Source of the DNA: Terrilactibacillus sp. S3-3
GTDB taxonomy: Bacteria; Bacillota; Bacilli; Bacillales; Sporolactobacillaceae
Direction: 5' to 3'
Length of the DNA stretch: 64,000 nt
Assembly (NCBI GenBank): GCA_030437565.1
Contig: CP129291.1
Location: forward strand, 744,001 to 808,000
Positions 20,816 to 32,404 of the stretch are shown piece by piece. The notes under the pieces are model-generated. The model was not told the DNA's origin. It was given only the letters and a program-made list of their open reading frames with translations, and ran no database searches. Position numbers and translations under genes: made by a program. The stretch's first letter is position 1; every line of letters begins with the position of its first letter.

Positions 20816-22490
20816 ATGAAAATAGTAAAAGGCTGCCCGTCTACATCGATGAATGATTATCAATTAAATACAACGACCTTGATTCGCCATGCCGCGCGCA
20901 ATTTTCCGGATCAGGACATTCTCTATCGCAAAAACAATGAAATTCACCGCTATACGTATAACGAGGCATACACGAGAATGAAGAAAGTAGCCAATTTCCT
21001 AAAAAGGTTAGGGGTCAGAGCGGGTGACAAAATCGGTGTATTGGATTGGAACTCACACCGACATTTTGAATTATATTTTGCCATTCCTGGAATTGGAGCG
21101 ACCCTGCTTCAAATGAATCTGCGCCTTTCAACCGATGATCTCTCCTATGTGGCGGGCCATAGTGAGGCAAGATACATTTTTGTCGACGAATCTTTATTGC
21201 CTGTCGTTGAAGCGATTGCGCCAAGTCTGAAAACAGTTGAAGGATACATTGTCATGTCGGACAAGCCAATATCTGAGATAAAAACAACGCTATCGCCAAT
21301 CTACCACTATGAAGAAGAACTAATTCATGAAAGCACGGATTTTGATTGGCTGATGGTAGAGGAAACAACGGCATATAGTGCCTGCTATACGTCAGGAACG
21401 ACCGGCAGGCCCAAAGGTGTTTACTATTCACATCGAACCATCTATCTGCACACGATGTCATTGGCTGCTAACATTGGCGTGAATTGTCATGATTGTTTGC
21501 TGGTGCTTGTGCCCATGTTCCATGTCCAATCCTGGGGCCTCGTTCATGTTGCTGTCATGATGGGGGCAAAAATGATTTTTCCGGGAAGATATGCATCGGA
21601 AGGTATACGGCTGCTTGTGAACCTTATGGTTGAAGAAAAGGTCACGATCGCAGGCGGTTCACCGGTATTTTCCTGCCGATGCTTCATTATATCCGAACGC
21701 TTGAAACAAAGCCGGATCTCAGCAAAGCGAGGTTTTTATCCGGTGCAACAGAGCCGCCCGTCTCCATGATGAAAGGGTTTAAAGAATTGACAGGGGCAGA
21801 GATTATTCATGCGTACGGGGGAACGGAAACGACACCAATGGTGACAGTCAACTACCGCCTGAATCCCGTTCTGCAAAATCAACTGTCGGAGGAAGAAAAG
21901 TGGGAGTTAAAGCAGAAACAAGGGCTGCAGGTAACAGGCATTGATTTTAAACTGTGTCATCCGGAGACGGGTGAAGAAATGCCGCATGACGGCCAAACGG
22001 TCGGTGAAATTTGTTTAAGGGGTCTGTGGATTACCGGCGCTTATTACAATAACCCTGAAAATGAAAGCAGTTTCCGCGACGGCTACTGGAGAAGCGGCGA
22101 CGTCGGCACGATTGATCAAAACGGCTATGTGAAAGTGATGGATCGAATCAAGGATGTTATCAAGAGGGGGGCGAATGGATTTCGTCAATTGATATGGAGA
22201 ACATTTTAATGGGCCACCCTGAAGTGCTTGAAGCGGCCGTTGTCGGAATCCCGCATCCAAAATGGCAGGAACGCGCACTGGCACTGGTTGTGACCAAGGA
22301 CAACAAACCGGTACCAAGAGAGTCATTTGATCATCTATTGCGGGGCCGTTTTGCCAAATGGTAGTTTCCTGATCAGTTTCTTTTCGTGGAAGAGATTCCA
22401 AAAACAAGCGTTGGTAAATTTAACAAAAAAGAAATCGTAAAGAAGTACGAAAATCTGTACATGGGGGATGAAGCGGCGTCGGACAAATAA
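20816..22490 (+). CDS. AMP-forming acyl-CoA ligase with internal amber codon
   Basis: ATG 20816 after GGGAGGAA. Activates a carboxylic acid to its CoA thioester. P-loop [26 protein letters not shown], and [21 protein letters not shown] are present; about 557 residues. Frameshifts near 21672 and 22175. In addition the codon after FAKW at about 22361 is TAG where relatives have a residue (often Trp or Gln), followed in frame by [23 protein letters not shown] with the catalytic lysine. That looks like a point change, not a homopolymer error, and would remove the active-site lysine. Likely feeds substrates to the upstream beta-oxidation-like genes. Confidence 0.87.
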
Positions 22491-22571
22491 CCGGCCATTT
22501 CGATGCCGCTTGCCAGCATTCATCAACATGCAGGCTGAATCTATTATGTCTCTGGATTTCAAGATTGCAAG

Positions 22572-22602
22572 AAGACGGCGCACAAGTCGCCGTCTTTTTG
22601 CA
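22572..22602 (+). terminator. Rho-independent terminator
   Basis: AAGACGGCG / CGCCGTCTT stem followed by TTTTTGCATTATTTTTT, 80 bp after the ligase. Ends the catabolic cluster. Confidence 0.85.
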
Positions 22603-23147
22603 TTATTTTTTATCTTTCTATTGCAAGAATAAATTAGCCAATTTTTGAAAATCTTTGCTTTAAACTAATTGGCAATAGCCAGGGGTCCGCCCTGTTTTTT
22701 TAGTTTAAAAGGGTAAGGCTATATGAAAAAAAGACAGAAGTCAATTTTGTGATCGTTTTAAAAAAGGGCCTATAATAGAGGAAGATTGATGGAAAGCGGA
22801 GAGCCGGTGTCCATGATCAATTTCCAAACTGCTGTCTTCGTTGAATTCTTTAAGCCAAAACGAAAAAATGCGAAAGAGTGATTGACGAATAGCTGGTCTG
22901 ATGTCTTTAAGGAAAAGAACCTTCGTAAAGGTCTTAAGAAGGACGTGGATATTTTTCTCGAAGCATAACGAGAAGGTTAAAGTCATCGAACAACCATAAG
23001 AGGTTCGCCGATAAGGATGAAGATTCAATGCATCGATCACAAAATGACGGCTGCCAAGGAAATGGGATACACAGGCGAGGACGCCTAAAAGCGAGTTTTT
23101 GTTCAGTTGCCTGACTAAATCTTAATTTTTAAGGGGTTTTGCATGAA
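22603..23147. other. Intergenic, no supported gene
   Basis: A 30-codon + frame at about 22790-22880 (MESGEPVSMINFQTAVF) and a 99-codon minus frame at 22741-23040 are open, but neither has a ribosome site or recognisable product, and they overlap each other. Nothing further is seen. Confidence 0.3.
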
Positions 23148-24799
23148 ATGAATCTATCATTTGAAGCAGGCATCGATGATATTATTTTGGAACGCGGGCT
23201 TGATTATTTTCAAAACGGACGGATTGAGAAAGTCGACGAACAGGAGCAAAATCACTATACGATTTGGATTGCTGGAACATCCGAATATACGGTGCATGTC
23301 AATCTGGATGCCGCAAATGAGATTGTTGACAGCGAATGCGACTGCCCGTACGATCAAGGCGACTATTGCAAGCATCAAGCGGCGGCGTTTTATATGCTCA
23401 GGTCTAAAAAAATTGGGGATAAACATCCTGCCGTCCATCGGCAAAGGGACATTAAAGACATTTTGGGAGAACTTCCTAAAGATGAATTGATTCATATCAT
23501 CTCGGCGATCGCTGATCAACATGAGGAAATAAAGAAAGAACTTTTGTTTCTGTATGCCCCGGAGGAAGATCTGACTGCATCAAGCAGGAAAGTGATCAGA
23601 GAATTTATTAATCGTGAAAAAAGGCGCGGTTTTATCGAATGGAATCGGTTGATGATGCCCTTCAAGGCGCATTTATTGTAATGGAAAAAGCAGAAAGAGA
23701 GCTGGAACAAGGGAAGGCGGAAGAGGCGGTATTACTGGCCCTGACCGTTTTGCCCATTATTGTCGATATGCAACAGTACTGTGACGATTCCGGCGGTTCG
23801 GCCGGTTATGTCATTGGCGATAGCCTGGAGACATTGAATAAAGCGACAGCTTCGGGGGAGCTGGATGAGCAGCAAACAAAGGACCTTTTCCAAAAAATAT
23901 TGAAAGAGGCGCAGAAAAAACGCTATGCTGGTTGGAGCGAATGGCGGAATGAACTTTTAAAAGCGTGTATTCCTTTGTGTACCGCCGCTGCCCTGAGAAA
24001 ACGGCTGAAAAAAAAACAGATCCAAAAATGGCTGGATGTCCTCAATGGTGATGATCAATATGACAGGGAAAGACTGATGTATCTTCAACTGCAGCTGCAC
24101 GAACGTTTCGACGGCGAAGAAAAGGCGCGGGCGTTTCTTTATGCCCATATTGATGATCTTGAATCTTTTAGGGAAAGGGCGATTCAACAGGCCATTGAAA
24201 AGAGCGACTGGACACAGATCGTGAATCTATGTCTGGAAGGGGAGAGCAAGGATGCTAATTATCTGATAACGGTGAATAAATGGAAAAAATACCGATTGTT
24301 CGCTTATGAAAAGTTGGGGGATATGGCTAATCAAAAGCAATTGCTTTTTGATTTTCTATATGCGGGCGACTATGATTCCTATATTAAACTTAAAGCGCTT
24401 TACAGCCCAAAAGAATGGCATGATGTCTTAGAAGAGATACTTGCCGCTTTTGAGAAAGAATCGTTTTATCCATCGGCCTATGTTGAAATTTTGAAAACTG
24501 AAAAACGTTATGCTCAGCTTTTAAACTATTGTAAGCGAAATCCGCTGAGCATAGAATATTTGTACCCTGAGCTTGTCAAAGATTATCCTGATGACGTCAG
24601 CCGGCTGTTTGTTCAGTGGATTGAAGAGGAAGCGACTTATTCCGCAAACCGTCCTCCTCAATACCGGTCGGTCTGCCGCAAGATTAAAACTTACCGGAAA
24701 GCCTGCGGTCAGAGCCAGGCCTTGCAAGTCATCAAACATTTAGAACAAAAATACAAAAACAGGCCGGCCTTTTTAGATGAGCTGGAAAAAGTAAAGTAA
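23148..24799 (+). CDS. SWIM zinc-finger protein
   Basis: ATG 23148, with AAGGGG 11 bases upstream. The SWIM motif C-x-C-x(n)-C-x-H is seen as SECDCPYDQGDYCKHQAAA at residues 62-80. The remaining ~470 residues are helical and repeat-like with no catalytic motif visible. SWIM domains bind nucleic acid or protein; the family in Bacillales often sits beside SNF2 helicases, but none is present here. One frameshift near 23640. About 550 residues. Confidence 0.85.
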
Positions 24800-25000
24800 G
24801 GGGGCATGGGGATTTCTATTAAAAATAACCGTCGATCAGGTCAAATCCTGCCTGAGTGATTGCGGTACCAGCCGGCTTGTATAAATTCCGACACATTTTT
24901 GCAACGAATGGATGGTTAAAGCCATAATCAGAGAGCTATAATAAATATAGACATTATCAGAGCGGACGATTCGTTTTTTGGTGGACGGGTATCCACATCA
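24800..25000. other. Intergenic
   Basis: Nothing recognised apart from a possible promoter region with TATAATAAATATA near 24940. Confidence 0.3.
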
Positions 25001-25137
25001 TTTATCGTAATTGGCAGAAGACTCCCGCTTCAAGTGTTGCTAAGCGGGAGATGAATGCCATCTGCTAGTTGCAAATCCCGTTTCTGTCATGCTATAATAT
25101 TCACGAACATAGGTTCTTAACAGGGAGGGCGAACACT

Positions 25138-26308
25138 ATGCTGGTCAACAAAGCATAAGTTTCGCGCATCTTTCCAAACAAAAAACAGGTGGGACTCATC
25201 AACAAAACCATCGGCTGTTCCCGATTTGTGTTTAATTTCTTTCTGGGTAAGCAAAAAGAAAAAGATGCCTACTGGCAGATTGTCGAAGAAATGGTTCAAA
25301 ACGGCCAGATTCCAGCTAACTCTTGGAAAGGTGAACGCCTCAACAAATATGAAACAGTCAAAGCCCTTCCTGAACTCAAGAGCCACTCTGCTTTTCTAAA
25401 AGAAGTGGACAGTATCGCCTTGCAAAAATCTGTTGAAAACTTGGCGGATATCACCGATACTACAAAAAACAAACCAAATACCCGCGTTTTAAATCAAAGA
25501 AACATCCGATTCAGTCGTACACAACGAAGATGGTCAATCAGAATATTGCGGTCATTGGAAACCATATCAAATTGCCGAAACTTGGTCTGGTTCGTTTTGC
25601 CAAAAGCCGCGATGTCCAAGGCAGGATTATGAATGTCACGATCAGGCGGCATCCTCCGGCAAATACTTTGTATCAATGGGCACCGAGGCAGAAGTTTCCT
25701 CATGGCCGAAAACCCATTCAGCTGTTGGCATTGATGTCGGGCTCAAAAACTTTGCGATTCTCTCGGATGGGACAGTACACACCAACCTCAATTTTTTTCC
25801 GCACCTTGGAAGAACAATTGGTCAAAGCCCAGCGGATCATGGGCAGGCGTTCTATGGGCGGATCCAATTGGCACAAAGCCAAAATCAAAGTCGCACGTAT
25901 CCACGAAAAGATGGCCAATACACGGAAAGATTACTTAGACAAAATCTCCACCGAAATCGTCAAAAACCACGATGTGATCGGGATGGAGGATTTGTCTGTA
26001 TCCAACCTGTTACAAAATCATCATCTTGCAAAAGCGATCAGTGAAGTGTCTTGGTCACAATTCAAAACAATGATTGAATATAAAGCCAAGTGGTATGGCA
26101 AGTGCGTCGTTACGGTGGCGAAAACCTTCCCTTCCAGCCAGCTTTGTTTTGTTGCGGCTACCAAAATAAAGACGTCAAACAGCTCGGATTGCGTGAATGG
26201 GATTGTCCAAAATGCCATGCCCATCATGATCGAGATATGAACGCAAGTATCAATCTTAAAAATGAAGCGATAAGGCTTCTAACCGCAGGGACTGCGGGGA
26301 TCGCCTAA
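25138..26308 (+). CDS. tnpB: TnpB RNA-guided nuclease of IS1341 type (frameshifted)
   Basis: ATG 25138 after GGGAGGGCG. N-terminal [19 protein letters not shown], RuvC-like residues Asp in [15 protein letters not shown], Glu in [13 protein letters not shown] and Asp in [17 protein letters not shown], and the zinc finger CFCCGYQ...[10 protein letters not shown] are all intact in sequence. The frame is broken at several points (near 25155, 25175, 25465, 25660, 25785 and 26150), so the copy as given is not translatable although its catalytic residues are conserved. About 390 residues when repaired. Confidence 0.88.
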
Positions 26309-26390
26309 TCCATAACCTGCGGCTGCGCCGGTGTTCTTAGGAATCTCCCACTTCAAACAAGCCAAAGGTTGTTAAGTGGGGGTAGTTCAA
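26240..26390 (+). ncRNA. Probable omega RNA scaffold at the TnpB element right end
   Basis: In IS605/IS1341 elements the guide RNA comes from the tnpB 3' end and right-end DNA. Here GC-rich stems (AACCGCAGGGACTGCGGGG, ACCTGCGGCTGCGCCGGT) follow the tnpB stop, then TTCTTAGGAATCTCCCACTT and the terminal hairpin. The guide would be the bases immediately after about 26390. No experimental basis; by family analogy. Confidence 0.45.
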
Positions 26391-26647
26391 CCAAAAGTTG
26401 ACCATATTATCTAGCAATGATTTTTGAGAAAGGAAAAAGAATCCCTTGAGCCATCCACCACCATGTCGCATAATTTTTGACAAATGGCATCATCAAATCC
26501 TAAATCCTTCCATGCTTTCACTAATGGGCAGTATTTTAATTTCGCCATTCAAATGGAATTAAGAGACATAGCTCTTAATCTGTCTACTGCTCTCACGTTT
26601 CTTAGTTTTGCCAAGCATAAAGGGAAAATAATGATTGATAGAATAGA

Positions 26648-27621
26648 CTATATCGGCACAATTAATATAGATGCCAATAAGGTATAAAGATAACCTTTAA
26701 TCATTGGGGTTTCTAAGAATTTTTCAGAACCCAGCATTGTATTTTGAATAACAAGATTAAATGCTGAAAAGACTATTTTTTGATGCAATGCTAAATAAAT
26801 CAAGGAATTCTGTCCAATAAATTGGAGGATTTTGTTTTTTTTATTCTTTTAATAAGTATGACAAAAGCCCCGATTCCAGTAAATGCGGATATATAAAACA
26901 GGAAGATGTTCCCCAAACTGCTATTGTATAGATCCACTCTTGCACCGGTATGAACAAAATTCAAATATCCAGAGATAATATTTATCGTTAAGAAAAAAAT
27001 AAAGGTTTTGAGATTAATAAACCGTTCTGCTTGGACTTTATATTCTTTATATAGATAACCTAATCCGTAAAATCCAACACTAATCATGGCAACATCAATA
27101 CTCCAAGGGAGCGGTTTCCCAATCATTTTATTATAAATACAGCCAAGAATTGAGATGATGATCAAGAGAACAAGGACAATCCTTGTTTTAGTGCGCCCTA
27201 TTTTAGTAATCAAGTAAAAAAGCAATTCAGTACAAAGCAAACAGTTCATAAACCATAAGGCACCGATATGAACCGTCCAAGCGGATTTTCTTATCGCAAT
27301 AAAAGAACCGATTAACGGCACTAATAGATTATGGTTATAATCGACTTGTCCAAAATTATACAGGATCACAAACCCAATATAGGTAACAATTGAAAAACAC
27401 AAATAAGGAAAAATCAATGATTTAGTCCTTTTAGAGAAAAAAGTTTTGATATTTGGAAATTTATTCAAATTAAACAAATAACCTGATAGAAAAAAGAACA
27501 ATGGCATATGAAAGGTATAGATATATGTTTTCATTGCATTTGGAATATCTGAATGACCTAACATCACCAGTATGATTCCCAGCCCTTTGCCAATATCCAA
27601 CCAATCAATTCTTTTATTCAT
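26648..27621 (-). CDS. Membrane acyltransferase, acyltransferase 3 family
   Basis: Multi-spanning membrane protein, about 324 residues. N-terminal DWLDIGKGLGIILVMLGHSD contains the conserved His of the family; FHMPLFFFLSGYLFN follows. A frameshift in the A/T-run near 26840 hides the real C-terminus, which continues FIGQNSLIYLALHQKIVF and stops at 26648-26650. ATG 27621 follows AAGAAGG. Members O-acetylate surface polysaccharides or cell-wall sugars; the acceptor here is unknown. It stands alone. Confidence 0.85.
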
Positions 27622-27771
27622 TCTTTACCTTCTTTCTTTCAAGCAAAAACATGGATGCCAATCTTAATACGTGAAGAACCTCACGACTATAAGTATAAAT
27701 GGCCTCTCTTAAGTAAACCTTAAGACTATAATTGAAAGGCTAACAGGATGCTCTTCCTACTAAATAACAAA

Positions 27772-27813
27772 AAATCCCTTCTGCTTCAGGCAGAAGGGAT
27801 TTTTTTTTTTGTT
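27772..27813 (+). terminator. Strong terminator hairpin in a 440-bp intergenic region
   Basis: AAATCCCTTCTGC / GCAGAAGGGATTT, 13-bp stem, 5-base loop, then at least nine T. No + strand gene precedes it closely, so it may end a lost or short transcript. The rest of 27622-28060 holds no gene; a TATAAT-like stretch near 28020 probably serves the toxin-antitoxin pair. Confidence 0.85.
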
Positions 27814-28060
27814 GGAAGGTTGTATATATTTTGAAATGGATCCTTATTTAAACTATATGTGAATAGATTTTGATTTGTTCAAAAGAATAAACAGAGAAAA
27901 GTCGTAAATAAACCTTAAAAAGTAGTATATAGACGTTAGAAAGTTTTTCAAACCCCCGCTTCAAACCCGAGCTTAGCTCTGTGAACAAATGATCATCATT
28001 GATTTCATATCATTAAATGATTATAATATGATTAAAATATGACTACGGAGGATTATAACT

Positions 28061-28351
28061 ATGGAGATTAAGCCATCAGCAAGTATCCGGCAGAATTATA
28101 ACGACATTGCGGATTTATGTAAATCTACCGGGGAACCTGTTTACCTGACAAAAAACGGTGAGGGCGATCTCGTGGTGATGGATATAGAGGCGTTTACGCG
28201 CAGAGAAAAAATGCTGAAACTGCGGGAAGAACTGCTGGCGGTTGAAGAAGACCGCCTGGCCGGCCGTTTTGGAACGACACCGGATGAACTGGACAGCTAC
28301 TTAGAGAGGATCATCAATGAGGCTGAACATGGAAAAGATGCCACATTATAA
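28061..28351 (+). CDS. Phd/YefM-family antitoxin
   Basis: ATG 28061 with GGAGGA upstream. 96 residues: N-terminal Phd/YefM DNA-binding fold (SASIRQNYNDIADLCKSTGE, PVYLTKNGEGDLVVMDIEAF) and a charged C-terminal tail that would wrap the toxin. It overlaps the toxin gene by 35 bases, the usual antitoxin-first arrangement. Such antitoxins repress their own promoter. Confidence 0.9.
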   Translation: MEIKPSASIRQNYNDIADLCKSTGEPVYLTKNGEGDLVVMDIEAFTRREKMLKLREELLAVEEDRLAGRFGTTPDELDSYLERIINEAEHGKDATL

Positions 28352-28646
28352 GGTGCTGATTTCAGACCGTGCCCGGCAGATGCTGGCGAATCCCGTTAGA
28401 TTTTTGGCACAAAAAAGTCCATCCGCTGCCCGCAACCTGAAAAACATTTTGATGGATGCCATCCGTTCCTTTTATCAAATGCCGGAGCGTTGTCCTTTTT
28501 TGGAGGGTGAATTTATACCGCCTAATAAATATCACAAGATGTTTGTTGAAAAGTGGTATTTGATTTTATATCAGATTAAAGATCGAACCGTATATGTCGA
28601 CTACATTGTTGATTGCAGACAGGAGTATGGATGGCTGGTTCGATAG
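28317..28646 (+). CDS. RelE/ParE-superfamily toxin
   Basis: About 102-109 residues with the RelE/ParE-fold pattern: N-terminal strand YKVLISDRARQML, two helices, then YHKMFVEKWYLILYQIKDRTVYVDYIVDCRQ. GAGAGG lies 8 bases before the ATG at 28317; the ATG at 28338 (MPHYKVLIS) is also possible and fits the family start better. Whether it is an mRNA interferase or gyrase poison cannot be told. Both genes are intact. Confidence 0.87.
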   Translation: MRLNMEKMPHYKVLISDRARQMLANPVRFLAQKSPSAARNLKNILMDAIRSFYQMPERCPFLEGEFIPPNKYHKMFVEKWYLILYQIKDRTVYVDYIVDCRQEYGWLVR

Positions 28647-28820
28647 GGGAGCCGCTGGCCGGTAAGTGTTTATAGCTTTAGAGCAAACCAGCCTTTTGAA
28701 GGACATTTTTGTGGCGACATCAAGTGACCAAACTAAATGCACCGAGGAAAATACCTGTTATGTTTGAATGAACGATAAAGGAAAAGGTATTCTTCATTTG
28801 ATTTTGTTTTTGAATGAGTT

Positions 28821-28856
28821 CAGGGTGAGTCCTCAAGTTCGGCTCACCCTGCTTTT
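28821..28856 (+). terminator. Rho-independent terminator
   Basis: CAGGGTGAG / CTCACCCTG stem then CTTTTG, lying between the toxin gene and the convergent UPF0180 gene; it could serve both. Confidence 0.7.
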
Positions 28857-28875
28857 GTAGCATTAGTTATGAATG

Positions 28876-29129
28876 CTACGCCTGTGTGACTCTGCTTTCA
28901 ACTTCTCGGCAAACTTCATCGGCTGTTAAACCGCTTGCCTCAATTACAGGACAATCAGCGGTTCTGTCTTGAATACCCATGACATTTGAATTGAATCCGA
29001 TCCGGTTACAACACAGCAGTCACAACCTTTGGCATCCGCTTCCTGTTTCAATGGAATCACGTCATACCCTCTGTTTTTTAATTCTTGATCAATATTCGTC
29101 AGTGATTGTTCCACGCCAATTTTTGGCAC
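28876..29129 (-). CDS. UPF0180 family small protein (YkuS-like)
   Basis: GTG 29129 follows GGGAGG on the minus strand. 84 residues: [20 protein letters not shown], then the family signature [13 protein letters not shown], and after a frameshift near 28985 [18 protein letters not shown] and [11 protein letters not shown]. Function of the family is unknown; it is widespread in spore formers. The frameshift is a single base. Confidence 0.87.
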
Positions 29130-29467
29130 ATAAAACACCTCCCGTGTAAATTTCCCAATGTTTTATGTCCCTATTCACAATTAAATAAAGTATCCGATTG
29201 GTCGGTGATTTCGCCCGCGTACGATATATCAAAGTGTTTTCAGAATCCAAAACTGAGCGATACAAATCAAAGAAGACCGTTCTGACATAAACCCGTCTTT
29301 TTACCGTGTTCTTTAATTCATTACGTTCCTCTGAACAGCAATGCAAACTTTTGAACAATCCAATGCATATTTTGGCGATGTTCTCTAAGTACCTGAGAAG
29401 AACTTTCAAGTTACTAAAAACTGCCGCAGATTAGACATCCTGCAGCAGTTGCTTTTTTATTTGGCTC
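29130..29467. other. Intergenic
   Basis: A 106-codon minus frame (29089-29409) is open but overlaps the UPF0180 gene, lacks a ribosome site and resembles nothing; I do not call it. A weak hairpin CTGCCGCAG...CTGCAGCAG lies at about 29420-29450 beyond the peptidase stop. Confidence 0.3.
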
Positions 29468-32404
29468 TTATTCGAACACGTTCACGAGGGTCTCGAACAG
29501 ATCCTTGTTTTGCTGGATTTTTTTTTGTTTCGCTGCCGAGCACGCAAATGTTGTTTTGATCCGTGACGGCTTTTAGAAGATCGGCGAACTGCTTGATGTC
29601 TTCGGCTGTCGTCGCTAATACTTCGTCGCGGACCCGCTGAATATCTGCTTGCGTGACATGCTGGAAGTATTCGGCGTCGGCCTGTTCGCCCTTACTTTTC
29701 GGTGTCAGCGGGGCGTCCAGTTTGGACAAGGTGCCGATGATGTATTTGGTCATCTCATAGTCATCGGCGCTGAATGTTTTGGCGTATTCACTTGCTTCAT
29801 TGTAGACGGCCAATGTGTCAGCAAGATTCGGATCGCGGTAGGACCAGAAAATAAAGTTGCCGGACGACTTCAGCGACACACCGCAGCCGTAGGCACCGCC
29901 GATAACCCGGACACGGTTCCATAAATAGTCGAGTGTCAGGATTTGTTTCAGCACTTGAAGCTTCCCGTTGTATGAGAAACCGGCGTCTCTGAAGTTTCCG
30001 CCTTTGGCCACATATTGCACTTTACTAGAGGTCATCAGCCCCTCATTGTCTGCCGCCGGCTTCGTCAGTTGCCGGGAAGCGGCTGCCGCTGCCTCAGGAC
30101 GATCAGGGATATCCAGCTGTTCGAAATGATTTTTCACGCTATTGAATTCGCCTGATCACCGGTTACACTGATGACCAAACGATTTTTGGCAAACAAATGG
30201 TCCGTGAGCTCAGACAGAATTTGAGTGATACCGGCGAATCGGTCGGCCAGGTTTTTATCTAAATCACAAATAAAGTGATAAAAGCCTAAGCCTCCGAGCT
30301 GTTCGCTATATCGTGAAGCCGCGGAAAAATAGGAGCCCAGCCGGCGGACAACGACGGACTGGCCGTTTTGGTTAAAGATCATTTCCAGTCTTGATTTAAC
30401 TTCCTTGATGATTTCTTTGATCCGGGATTGATCGTCAAAGCGGCTGTTAAACAGGATCTCGTGAATCAGTTCAAACGACTGAGGCAGTTTATCCATTAAT
30501 ACTTTTGCGTGGACAGCAAATTTCGGCTGATAGCGGTCATCATGATCTTTATCGGCAAACGTGTGGTTTTCAAAATCAATCCCACCGGTTTGAATGTTGA
30601 TGGCGTTAACCAGATCGCCGTACTTATATTTTTGCGTATCTACTTTTCCCAAGGTTTCCTCAAGCAGAGCAAGGTAGGGAAGATGGTTTTCCGGAACAGC
30701 CGAAGCGTCGAAGTACAGGTTCAAATAGGCAATCTTATTTGTCGCCATCTCGTGGAAGAGCGTCTTGACCCCGTCAATCTCTGTCTCAGACGACGGCAGT
30801 CTTTCGGCCTTTTTGTCGATATCTGCCAGAGACAGCATCGGCAGCTTTCGGAGGTCTTCCGGGCGGTCTTCCGCTGCCTGACGCTCCATCAGTTTTTTAG
30901 TCGATTGGACCAGCTGCTGCAACGCTTCAGGGCTTAAACTTTGCTTATAGCGCGCGAGCTCCGCGGCGACTTTGTCTGCTTCTTCTTTCGCTGCAGTCTT
31001 TGAAGGGGTTATGACGACTAGTGACTGGTGATCGCTGTTCAAAAAATACTTGTCAATCAAGGCTTCAAAATAATTCGCTGTCAGCGCCTGCTTAATTTTG
31101 CCCAGCGTTTGTTCGAATTTCAGGTGGACGAGCGGATTTCCGCCCGTACAGCCAGCTGTCCATTGCCTTGATGCTGTAGACGAGCCCTTTCGGCATGTAG
31201 CCGTAATCGGCTTCCCGAAGCTTAAATTCTTTTTTGCTGATCGCCGCTTCAATCTGCTTCTTATCGATCCCTTCATCCGAAAGCCGGGACAACGTGGCAA
31301 GCACGACCTGTTTGAACGCTTCTTTTTGATCCTCATTGGCATTCTTCACATTGATGGAAAAATATGGCTGCAAAATGCTGTTATCAAACATACCGAACAC
31401 GTCTTCACCGATCCCGGCATCCAGTATCGCTTTTTTGAGCGGGGCAGCCGGGCTGTTCAGCAGCAAATCGTTCAAAATATCAAAAGCGAGATACGTCTCG
31501 GGGTCGGTCGATTTCGAGACGGCAAAGTTCAGGCTCATATAGGTTTTATTTTTGGCATCCGCATTGGGCAAAATCGGATACTCGCGCACCATTTCGTTCG
31601 ACCGGCCGATCGGCGCCTGGATTTTAATCTCGGAATCGACCACTTTTTGTCATAAGCGCTTAAGTAGGCCTCGTCTAGATAGGCCAGCTTTTCATCAATA
31701 TCCATATCGCCGTATAGATAAATATAGCTGTTGGCCGGGCTGTAATATTTTTTATGCGAGTCGATAAAGTGATCATAAGTGAGAGCCGGAATGTCCAGCG
31801 GATCGCCTCCCGATTCAAATCCATACGTTGTATCGGGGTAGAGCGACTGCTGATTGGTTCTTTCAAGCAGGCCTTCCGGCGAAGAAAAGGCACCTTTCAT
31901 TTCATTATAAACAACGCCTTTGTAGTTAAGCGGTTTGCGAGCATCGTTTAATTCATAATGCCAGCCTTCCTGGTCGAGAATCTCTTTATACTTGTAGATG
32001 TTCGGATGAAAGACGGCATCCAAATAGACGTCCATCAGGTTGAGAAAATCTTTCTCATTCTTGCTGGCCACGGGATACATCGTCTTGTCGCTGAACGTAA
32101 AAGCGTTAAGAAACGTGCTGAGCGAGCCTTTCAATAGTTCGACAAACGGTTCTTTGACCGGATATTTGTCGGAACCGCAAAGGACGGAATGCTCGAGAAT
32201 ATGGAAAACTCCGGTGTTATCTTCCGGCGGTGTCCGGAAACTGATCGAAAAGACTTTATTGTTATCATCATTTTGCAAATAGAGCAGCCGGGCGCCGCTT
32301 TTTACATGCTCAAATAAATAGGCTCTGGAATTGATTTCATTCACTTCGTCCGTATGTACCATCTTAAACCCATGATAGATGTCGCCTTGTTTAAATTCGT
32401 TCAA
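29468..32404 (-). CDS. M16C-family zinc metallopeptidase (PreP/insulinase-like)
   Basis: About 975 residues, the size of PreP/Cym1-type M16C peptidases that degrade oligopeptides in a closed chamber. The inverted zinc motif HxxEH is seen in VFHILEHSVLCGSDKYP, with the third ligand region YNEMKGAFSSPEG. TTG 32404 is chosen as start because AGGAGG lies 8 bases upstream and relatives begin near FKQGDIYHGF; the upstream ATG at 32437 has no ribosome site. Frameshifts near 31640, 31130, 30135 and 29525; the repaired C-terminus is QQNKDLFETLVNVFE. Cytoplasmic, no signal peptide. Confidence 0.92.

Larger units (their letters stand above)
25001..26390 (+). mobile_element. IS1341-type (IS200/IS605 family) element with tnpB only
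   Basis: Carries a TnpB gene without TnpA. A left-end hairpin CTCCCGCTT / AAGCGGGAG lies at 25022-25050 and a right-end hairpin (CCCACTTCAAAC / GTTGTTAAGTGGG) at 26347-26380, followed by GGTAGTTCAAC. A TTTAT at 25001-25005 could be the target-adjacent motif, the same pentamer that precedes both non-coding elements at 15 and 18.9 kb, but the exact left boundary is a guess. Confidence 0.75.

Noticed and set aside
26484..26687. 67-codon + frame
   Set aside because: Lies antisense to the real C-terminus of the acyltransferase once its frameshift is repaired; no ribosome site.
29089..29409. 106-codon minus frame
   Set aside because: Overlaps the UPF0180 gene, has no ribosome site and no recognisable composition.
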